Source: Candidatus Zixiibacteriota bacterium | GTDB taxonomy: Bacteria; RBG-13-66-14; B26-G2; WVWN01 | Direction: 5' to 3' | Assembly (NCBI GenBank): GCA_030613505.1 | Contig: JAUWLW010000036.1 | Coordinates: 1-29,731 of the forward strand | Length of the DNA: 29,731 bases | Shown: piece by piece, positions 24,174 through 29,731 of the stretch | How positions within the stretch are numbered: position 1 is the first letter of the stretch | Layout: every line of letters begins with the position of its first letter | Notes under the pieces: generated by a model | Database searches by the model: none | What the model was told of the DNA's origin: nothing | Seen by the model: only the letters and a program-made list of their open reading frames with translations | Translations under genes and position numbers: made by a program

Positions 24174-24260
24174 CGTAGGGCGCGGCCTTCAGGCCGTGCC
24201 GCCGAATCCCACATATCTTTTAACCCTCAAGGTGGGCCGGTCTAAAGACCGTCCCCTACG
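24174..24260. repeat. CGTAGGG / CCCTACG palindromic element between the methylase remnants
   Basis: An 87-base element bounded by CGTAGGG and CCCTACG, with internal CGGCCTTCAGGCCG and GGTCTAAAGACC hairpins. It sits exactly between the two orphan methylase tails. Confidence 0.7.
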
Positions 24261-24313
24261 ATTCTACTATCTTTATCTCCTCATCCGTCAGGCCGTAGAG
24301 GTCGTAGATAGGG
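24258..24313 (-). pseudogene. Orphan C-terminal tail of an R-M methylase, remnant 2
   Basis: The minus strand reads NPIYDLYGLTDEEIKIVES followed by a stop, another copy of the methylase end. It begins immediately after the nuclease stop codon, in a different frame from the nuclease. Confidence 0.75.
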
Positions 24314-25675
24314 TTACGATAAATATTCGCGGACCGTTTCCGCCGTAATAACGCCGCCGAGGTTGAATATTCGTTGGAGGCCGTCGGGGCCTAAAGTTGT
24401 TTCGAGAGGCGCGCGTATTTTCGCATCTACCATGGCGACGAGGGCTTCCGCTTCTATTAAACAGACCTCGCTTATTTCCGTTTCCATTTGCAGCATCGAA
24501 ATCGCGTCGTCAAAATCCTCCGCGAATGAGCTGGACACTATTACATAGTACATTTTAAGTAACGATCTTCGTCTCAATTCCCGGTACTGTTTATTTATAT
24601 ATTCCCTTATTGTGCGGTCATCGGTACCCAAGCTATAACCGCCTGCCCTGACTTTTGCGTCCCATAAGAGGGCGTAATTCCCTTGGTCGGCAATGGCGAC
24701 GCCGTCAGGGACTCGGCCCGCGCCCTGCCCAAGTAATCTAGTCTCGTAACCTAATATCGTGAACGCGGCGTGCGTATATTTTTCGAAAGCGTTTTCTATT
24801 TTTGTGCCGGAACGGTGCGCCGCTTCGGCAAGAGCTTCGTCGTTTTTCGCTAAACGAGGCAGAACCGCGATGATAGGTGGGACATAGCTTTCCGGGAGTT
24901 CGCGGTCGGTACCAATTACTCCCGAAGTACCTTCTTGAGAAGTCCCGGTACTGGAAGCTCCCGAGTCGGTTAGCCCACCTTTGCACCAAAACACGTGTTC
25001 TACGTCGTAAAGCGAGAAGGGCCTGCCTGTGGCTTCGGAGAATAGAGCGGCTAATTCTTCGTGAACCTGTTTGAAAGAGGTATAATCGGCCGCACGGTCG
25101 CCGGAAGGTTTCCAGATATTAAGATCTGCTAAAGTATTTACGGCGCTAGTATAATAAACGGGCCAAAGGTCCCTTTCTTGTATTTGCCAGAAATACGATA
25201 TAAAGAACGGTATACTAGGTAGTTTCGGGCTTTTATAACCCGTTCCGCCGGCTTCCAACCACTGGCTGCGGAGGCGGTTCACATAACTCGCGAAGGTCTT
25301 AATTCGGCTCGACGCTACCTGTTCATTCGCGGGGACTGTAATAGCAGCTTTTAATTCCTGGTCGAGTTCTCCTTTTTCGTCCGCGACGTTGAAAACCATA
25401 TTGAAAAACATCTGGCCTTTAGTACCCCGGAATCCCCAACACTCGTGACGCTTGTTTGTGCTATCGATTTTAGATTTGAATTCTTCAAGCGGGACTTCGC
25501 CGGCAAGATAACCGTTAAGAAGCGGTTTAAGGATGCTGTCGATTACTTCGACCCTTTTTTTGTCCAATTCCGCGTTTTGTTCCACCGACTGGGAACGGTC
25601 TTCCGCCGGAGGTGCGTCGAGGTATTCTTTCATTACTTCCACGGCGCGCTGTTTTTGTTCGTCGGTCAAAGCCAT
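24314..25675 (-). CDS. FokI-like restriction endonuclease subunit
   Basis: A 453-residue protein whose C-terminal domain (about 290-453) matches the FokI cleavage domain. It has GYETRLLGQGAGRVPDGVAI then YALLWDAKVRAGGYSL, with catalytic Asp324, Asp339 and Lys341 of the PD-(D/E)XK site and the GGY that follows in FokI. The end ITAETVREYLS parallels FokI's LTLEEVRRKF. The N-terminal 280 residues have no motif I recognise and may supply DNA recognition. AGGAGG lies five bases before the ATG, only eight bases past the methylase stop, so the genes form an operon. It probably cuts DNA lacking the partner's methylation. Its gene is followed by two orphan tails of related methylases. Confidence 0.85.
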   Translation of the reverse strand: MALTDEQKQRAVEVMKEYLDAPPAEDRSQSVEQNAELDKKRVEVIDSILKPLLNGYLAGEVPLEEFKSKIDSTNKRHECWGFRGTKGQMFFNMVFNVADEKGELDQELKAAITVPANEQVASSRIKTFASYVNRLRSQWLEAGGTGYKSPKLPSIPFFISYFWQIQERDLWPVYYTSAVNTLADLNIWKPSGDRAADYTSFKQVHEELAALFSEATGRPFSLYDVEHVFWCKGGLTDSGASSTGTSQEGTSGVIGTDRELPESYVPPIIAVLPRLAKNDEALAEAAHRSGTKIENAFEKYTHAAFTILGYETRLLGQGAGRVPDGVAIADQGNYALLWDAKVRAGGYSLGTDDRTIREYINKQYRELRRRSLLKMYYVIVSSSFAEDFDDAISMLQMETEISEVCLIEAEALVAMVDAKIRAPLETTLGPDGLQRIFNLGGVITAETVREYLS

Positions 25676-25683
25676 TTTTCCTC

Positions 25684-28600
25684 CTATTTGTTTCCCTCCA
25701 CGGTCCTTATCTCCTCATCCGTCAGGGCGTACAGCTCGTAGACCAGCGCGTCGATTCTGCGGTCGGTGGCGTCGACGGCGCGCTGGATCCTTTTCTTATC
25801 CGCGTCGGACTTGGCAGCGGCGAGGCGCTTGTGCAGCTCGAGCATCTCCTCCACCAACGCCACCATCTTGTCGTGCCGCTTGACGTCGGCTTTATCGTTG
25901 AAGTCAATGGCCCGGATTGGGAAAGGATTAAGGTACGCCGTCTTCATCCGGAAATAGCCGCCCCGTAAAGGGGTGCCCGTTTCTTTTAGGAAACGGGTGA
26001 GCAACGGCGAATTCAAGATCCCTACTAAATATCGGAGGTCGAACGGAATTCCTTCCTTCAATTTTATACCGTACGTCGTATCCAATAACCAAAAACCGCC
26101 CCTATCTAAGTAACACGAACCTTTGTCTACAACGTCGGGACATACGATCTTCTCGGCCGTCTCGAACCTGTTAAGATTCTGAGGCCGGCCGAAACAATAC
26201 CAACCTTTCCCTTTAAAACGGCCGTCTTCGCGCGCGTCCAATATCGGTTTGCATTCCCGAAGGTAGGCGAACGCCTTTGGGTACATGTCCCGGAGTTTCG
26301 CTTCCTTAATTAAAACGTATTTGCCTTCGATCCTTTCGTAAGGAAGTAATAGTCCGCTCGAAACACCTTTAGCCGTATACCGCCCTATATCTTTACCGCG
26401 GAATACGCGATGAAGGAGGGCCGTTTCCAGATGTAATTCCTTATCTAACGCGTACGAGAAAGCGGTAAGTAATCGGCCTGTTTTCCATTTTAGCCGGACG
26501 CAAAACACACTATCGGCCCGCGTACCGGTACCTTGGAAAACGTCGGCTATATCACGCAAAACAAGGCTACCGTACTTCTTAAGGTCTACGCTCTTTCCCG
26601 AAGTAGTTATAACCCACGGGGCCGCGCCAAGGCGGGCGTTTTCCTGTTCTGAAATTACCCACGACGGCTGGGATTCTTCGGGTAAAGGACAATTATCCCC
26701 GCGCCTTTTTAACTCGCCGGTAAACCTCCAGATCGTTGCTTTATCGTTAGGTTGTTTCGTAAGAAAGAGTAAACACGTGTAGTTGGTAGCGCCCGCGAAC
26801 ACTTGGAAGGCGCCGAAATGAACTAGCGCCTCAAGGTGTCGGCCTTCGCTGATAATAGTACGCAAGTTCGCGCCTACTTGCGAGTTAACGAATTTATTCG
26901 GAATAATATAACTGAGTTTACCTGTAGCACTCAAAACGGTGAGCCCTTTCTCCACGAAGCAAAGGTAAATATCCCATTCTTTTTCGGAAGCGGATTTATA
27001 TACTTTACGATACGCGGCCCAGGACAACGGCGCTACCTCTTTTAACGCGATACTCCGGATATACGGCGGATTCCCGATCACCGCGTCAAACCCGCCATTC
27101 TGCATTATCTCCTCGAACTCCACCTCCCAGTCGAACGGGTTGACGCGGCGTTCTTCTTTCTCGGTCCGTTCGAACAATTCCCGCTGCTTCTCGCGGACGA
27201 AGTCCCAATAATCCGAGCCGATGAGCGAGTTGCCGCACTTTATGTTGTTATCGAGCTGCGGGAGTAGCGCCGTCTTCATCAGAAACTGTACGTTCACGCT
27301 TTCCAATATCTTGAGGTAGAGCGACATCCGCGTGACCTCGCACGCCTGCGGGTCTATATCGACGCCGAAGAGGTTGTTGACGAGTATCTGACCCTTATAC
27401 CTGGCGGTGAGGCGATACTTTCCCTCTTCCGCGTCGTGCCAGCACGCCGCGGCCAAACCCTTCCCTATTTTATCGGGGTTCGCGTTGAAGTAATCCTCGT
27501 GCCAGTCGATAAGGCGCTGGAACGCGCCGAGCAGGAAAGAGCCGGAGCCGCAGGCCGGGTCCAATATTTTCAGCTTCGCCACGGCCGCCGGCGTTTTGCA
27601 TTTCTTGAGAAGCTCGCCGACGGTGTTCTCCACAATATAATCGACGATGTACTTGGGCGTGTAGTAAACGCCGCCGGCCTTGCGGACCTCCGGCTTCTCC
27701 TCGACGACGGCGCGGTGGGTTTTCGTAAGGCGAATCGTCGAGCCGAGGAAGCGTTCGTAGATCGTCCCCAACATCTCAACGCCGACGACGTTGAACTGGT
27801 ACGGGGATTTGGGATAGTAGAGGGATTCCATGAAATCGCGAAGGGGTTTATCGTCGACGAGCAATTCCTCCGAGAAGTGTTTCTCGAAGAGCTCGCCGTT
27901 GTATTGGGGGTCGAGATATCGGAACTTGTCTACGACGTAACGGTACAACGGCTTTTCTTTCTCGCGGCCCCACCGGGTTAGGGCGTCGAGCAGTAGCTCG
28001 GTGGCCTCGATGCCGCGGTCCTCTATTACGCGCATGAAGATGCAGCGGTCGAGGATGCGCTGTACGGCCTCGTTGATGTCGTGTACGCTTAGGTCAATAT
28101 TACGGAGGGCGATGACGCGGGCTAGCTCGGCGCGCCACTCGTTGAGGCCCTCGAAGAACTTGCGGTCGACGGCCTCCTTGTTGCGGGTAGGCTCTTTCTT
28201 TGTGAGGAACTCGTTGAGAGCGCCGGCGGCCACGGCGTCGCGGGCAAGCGCCGCGGCGAGCTCGTCCCACCGCTCGACGTATTCCTGATAATCGAAGTGG
28301 AACTTATTGACGCGATTTTTAACGGGGTTCTCTATGAGGGGCCGCTTCCACGTCTCATAGAGCTGTAGCTCGGCGAAGTTGGTAAGGAAGCCGAAGTCAA
28401 CGGGGAGATTGTAACCGTAGCGATTGAGCTGGAATACTATGTCGGGGTCGTCTAGGTGCTTGCGGAAATCTTTCGTTTCGAGAACGAAGGCCGGCCGGCC
28501 GTTGAGTAGGAAGCAGTAGTCGGCGCGCTTGGTGCTGTGGCGCATCGGTACTACTTTCTCTATTACGACCTCGCGGTAGTCGCGGACGTTCCAACCCAAC

Positions 28601-28725
28601 GCCTCCCAGAACGGATTAACGTAACTGACGCGGAGTTGGGCCTCGTCGAAGCTATCAGGTACGCGGCCTCTCTTGAGCCGCTCGAAATCGTCCACCAGCT
28701 TTTTAATCTTATCCGGTGCCGCCAT
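25684..28725 (-). CDS. Type IIG-like restriction-modification enzyme (N6-adenine methylase with N-terminal nuclease motif)
   Basis: A 1013-residue protein. The N-terminus has a PD-(D/E)XK-like site, Asp69 and Glu83-Thr-Lys85 (RADYCFLLNGRPAFVLETK), of the HsdR-N type. A helical connector covers about 150-350. Then comes an N6-adenine methylase: GVYYTPKYIVDYIV (352 on), SAM-binding DPACGSGSFL (389-398) and catalytic NPPY (552-555). The C-terminal 400 residues (TaqI/Eco57I-type; for example YCFGRPQNLNRFETAEKIVC and the LVGILNSPLLTRFLKE stretch) form the target-recognition region. The protein could both methylate and cut, yet it is followed by a separate FokI-like nuclease. The tail LVYELYALTDEEIRTVEGNK recurs twice downstream as remnants. 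Confidence 0.93.
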   Translation of the reverse strand: MAAPDKIKKLVDDFERLKRGRVPDSFDEAQLRVSYVNPFWEALGWNVRDYREVVIEKVVPMRHSTKRADYCFLLNGRPAFVLETKDFRKHLDDPDIVFQLNRYGYNLPVDFGFLTNFAELQLYETWKRPLIENPVKNRVNKFHFDYQEYVERWDELAAALARDAVAAGALNEFLTKKEPTRNKEAVDRKFFEGLNEWRAELARVIALRNIDLSVHDINEAVQRILDRCIFMRVIEDRGIEATELLLDALTRWGREKEKPLYRYVVDKFRYLDPQYNGELFEKHFSEELLVDDKPLRDFMESLYYPKSPYQFNVVGVEMLGTIYERFLGSTIRLTKTHRAVVEEKPEVRKAGGVYYTPKYIVDYIVENTVGELLKKCKTPAAVAKLKILDPACGSGSFLLGAFQRLIDWHEDYFNANPDKIGKGLAAACWHDAEEGKYRLTARYKGQILVNNLFGVDIDPQACEVTRMSLYLKILESVNVQFLMKTALLPQLDNNIKCGNSLIGSDYWDFVREKQRELFERTEKEERRVNPFDWEVEFEEIMQNGGFDAVIGNPPYIRSIALKEVAPLSWAAYRKVYKSASEKEWDIYLCFVEKGLTVLSATGKLSYIIPNKFVNSQVGANLRTIISEGRHLEALVHFGAFQVFAGATNYTCLLFLTKQPNDKATIWRFTGELKRRGDNCPLPEESQPSWVISEQENARLGAAPWVITTSGKSVDLKKYGSLVLRDIADVFQGTGTRADSVFCVRLKWKTGRLLTAFSYALDKELHLETALLHRVFRGKDIGRYTAKGVSSGLLLPYERIEGKYVLIKEAKLRDMYPKAFAYLRECKPILDAREDGRFKGKGWYCFGRPQNLNRFETAEKIVCPDVVDKGSCYLDRGGFWLLDTTYGIKLKEGIPFDLRYLVGILNSPLLTRFLKETGTPLRGGYFRMKTAYLNPFPIRAIDFNDKADVKRHDKMVALVEEMLELHKRLAAAKSDADKKRIQRAVDATDRRIDALVYELYALTDEEIRTVEGNK

Positions 28726-28761
28726 TTTCCCTCTGGGCGCGGAAAGCGCCTTATAGATTAT

Positions 28762-28789
28762 AATATATCCCCCTGACAGGAGCTGTCAA
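28762..28789 (-). promoter_or_regulatory. Promoter of the R-M operon with an inverted repeat over the -35 box
   Basis: On the minus strand a perfect TTGACA (28789-28784), a 16-base spacer and TATATT (28767-28762). TGACAG-CTC-CTGTCA (28774-28788) covers the -35 box and part of the spacer and looks like an operator. No controller gene is seen next to it. Confidence 0.7.
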
Positions 28790-28811
28790 CTTAAAACGAG
28801 AGCGGGGGGGA

Positions 28812-28890
28812 AAAAGGGGCCTCGCGGCCCCTTTTATTTAACCGGTAGTCGGCTGGTAGTACAGCGCCTTGACGCGGCCCAGGCTGGTGG
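28812..28890 (-). repeat. Terminator plus secreted-protein tail remnant, copy 1
   Basis: AAAAGGGGCC-TCGC-GGCCCCTTTT (28812-28835) is a perfect terminator on either strand. Next to it the minus strand reads TSLGRVKALYYQPTTG and a stop, the C-terminal end of a lost secreted-protein gene. The block is nearly the same as 29446-29520, so the gene at 28993 sits between two direct copies. A frame at 28791-28973 reading another phase is not supported. Confidence 0.65.
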
Positions 28891-28992
28891 GCGCGACGGC
28901 GGGCGGCCGTTTTACCGTTGATATTCGCCGGGAGCCGTGTTAATCTTCGGAGCTTAACTATTCCCCCCATCAATTCAAACTAGGAGGTCGAT

Positions 28993-29400
28993 ATGCGGAC
29001 TTTGACGTGTGCATTACTGGCGCTGGCTCTGGCGGGATTCGCGTACGCCGCGAATAATTCCGCCCAGCTCGAGGAGATCCAGGAAGTGGCGGACGCTTAC
29101 CTGCAAGCCGCCGTGGACGACGACTTCGACACCTTTTTAGAATTGTCGTCGGCGAAGCGGAAGGCCGAGTACGAAAAGAACGACCTGAACTGCATTCTGG
29201 CGCGGTATTGGGAGAGCGCGCGGGAAGCGGTGGACGAGGAAGGCGCCTCGTGGGAATTCGTAAAGGTCCAGGGCAACACGGACGATAAAGTCTCATTCGT
29301 TTATAATAAGACGGACAACGACGGCGAAAAGGAAGTAACGGTCCACTTGAGGAAAGAGGGCGACGACTGGTTCGTGGACGCCGCCGGGGGCGCGTTCTAG
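28993..29400 (+). CDS. Small secreted NTF2-like (DUF4878-like) protein
   Basis: A 135-residue product with AGGAGG five bases before the ATG. Signal peptide MRTLTCALLALALAGFAYAA, then a single alpha+beta domain: a long helical start (QLEEIQEVADAYLQAAVDDD), then FDTFLELSSAKRKAEYEKND, and a closing sheet (KVSFVYNKTDNDGEKEVTVH, GDDWFVDAAGGAF). The layout resembles NTF2-like DUF4878 domains found in lipoproteins. There is no lipobox, since Cys6 lies too early, so it is probably periplasmic. Function unknown. Strongly acidic. It ends at a strong terminator. Confidence 0.75.
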   Translation: MRTLTCALLALALAGFAYAANNSAQLEEIQEVADAYLQAAVDDDFDTFLELSSAKRKAEYEKNDLNCILARYWESAREAVDEEGASWEFVKVQGNTDDKVSFVYNKTDNDGEKEVTVHLRKEGDDWFVDAAGGAF

Positions 29401-29445
29401 CGGCGCTTCAAGGGTCGCGGTTCCTCACCGCGAACGCACAGCTAA

Positions 29446-29520
29446 AAAGGGGCCTCGTCTCGAGGCCCCTTTATTTAACGGGTGGTCGGCTAGTAGTACA
29501 GCGCCTTGACGCGGCCGAGG
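29446..29520. repeat. Bidirectional terminator plus tail remnant, copy 2
   Basis: AAAGGGGCCTCG-TCT-CGAGGCCCCTTT (29446-29472) is a perfect 12-base-pair stem with T runs on both sides, ending the convergent genes at 28993 and 29522. The adjoining bases read TLGRVKALYY and a stop on the minus strand, in a different frame from the glycosyltransferase. They match copy 1 at 28812. Confidence 0.75.
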
Positions 29521-29521
29521 G

Positions 29522-29731
29522 TTAACGCGTGACCTGACGGAACAGCCTCTCGTACGCCGCCGCGGACTTGGCCCACGTCATCCGCCGGCCGAAGCGGTAC
29601 GCCCGCCGACCGAGGTACCGCCGGGCGCCGTCGTGCGCCAGGAGCTCGGCGAGCCAAAAAGCCAACGTCCGCCAGTCGCGGAAGGGCACTAGCGCGCCGC
29701 GGTCGTTGGCCAATAGCTCCCGCGCGTACCA
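29522..29731 (-). CDS. C-terminal end of a GT-B-type glycosyltransferase (partial)
   Basis: The minus-strand frame is open to the right edge of the window, so only the last 69 or so residues are seen: WYARELLANDRGALVPFRDW, then RTLAFWLAELLAHDGARRYL and ...MTWAKSAAAYERLFRQVTR. The pattern (gaLVPfrDwrtLAfwLaeLL, then ARRyLGRRAyrfgrrmTW, then aYerLfr) is typical of the C-terminal end of family 4/family 1 glycosyltransferases, which transfer sugars from nucleotide donors to lipids or polysaccharides. The catalytic part is outside the window. Confidence 0.7.
   Translation of the reverse strand, partial: WYARELLANDRGALVPFRDWRTLAFWLAELLAHDGARRYLGRRAYRFGRRMTWAKSAAAYERLFRQVTR

Noticed and set aside
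23880-24313. A hidden 16S gene or spacer tRNA upstream of 23S
   Set aside because: The stretch is only 434 bases, is accounted for by leader, promoter, methylase remnants and a palindromic element, and shows no tRNA cloverleaf or 16S signature.
28791-28973. A 60-codon minus-strand frame
   Set aside because: It reads through the terminator hairpin in another phase; the meaningful frame here is the short remnant ending TSLGRVKALYYQPTTG.

Overview
The window looks like chromosome of a diderm (Gram-negative-type) bacterium of moderately high GC. It encodes outer-membrane beta-barrels and many signal-peptide proteins, and uses Shine-Dalgarno sites, sigma70-like promoters and GTG/TTG starts. I cannot place it in a phylum; the gene mix (very large PAS proteins, zinc-ribbon/SH3 membrane proteins, secreted Ntn hydrolases, abundant intergenic palindromes) resembles genomes of uncultured lineages, but that is an impression only.

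Layout. 1-1955: two outer-membrane barrel genes (the first runs off the left edge). 2162-10021: two giant soluble signalling proteins on the minus strand, a PAS/GAF adenylyl cyclase and a ten-PAS HD-GYP phosphodiesterase, built from shared PAS modules, each with its own terminator. 10217-12087: a zinc-ribbon/NTF2-like/TM/SH3 protein, a small acidic protein and a zinc-ribbon/L7-L12-like membrane protein that may be made from a leaderless mRNA. 12158-16151: accessory region with a secreted protein, a decapitated second copy of its 5' end, two related RelE-type toxin-antitoxin pairs, an AT-rich secreted-protein gene, a small conserved-looking protein, fragments of 5S rRNA and palindromic repeats. 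16152-20453: two secreted choloylglycine-hydrolase-family enzymes flanking two more zinc-ribbon/SH3 paralogues.

20684-24050: a 23S-5S rRNA operon on the minus strand with no 16S gene upstream. It has its own promoter (TTGACT-17-TATATT), a boxA-like leader and a long leader/trailer processing stem. 24119-28790: a restriction-modification operon (type IIG-like methylase/nuclease plus a FokI-like nuclease), with an inverted repeat over its -35 box and two orphan copies of the methylase C-terminal tail downstream. 28812-29731: a small secreted NTF2-like protein between two copies of a terminator-plus-tail repeat, then the C-terminal end of a glycosyltransferase.

The genes probably serve three themes: second-messenger signalling (cAMP synthesis and cyclic-dinucleotide hydrolysis), envelope and secreted functions, and genome defence or accessory cassettes. 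The best candidates for something new are the promoter-driven unlinked 23S-5S operon with 5S fragments scattered nearby, the FokI-like/IIG operon with serial tail remnants, the Shine-Dalgarno-sequestering leader hairpin present in two copies, and a conserved C-terminal tail (SLGRxKxLY) on secreted proteins.
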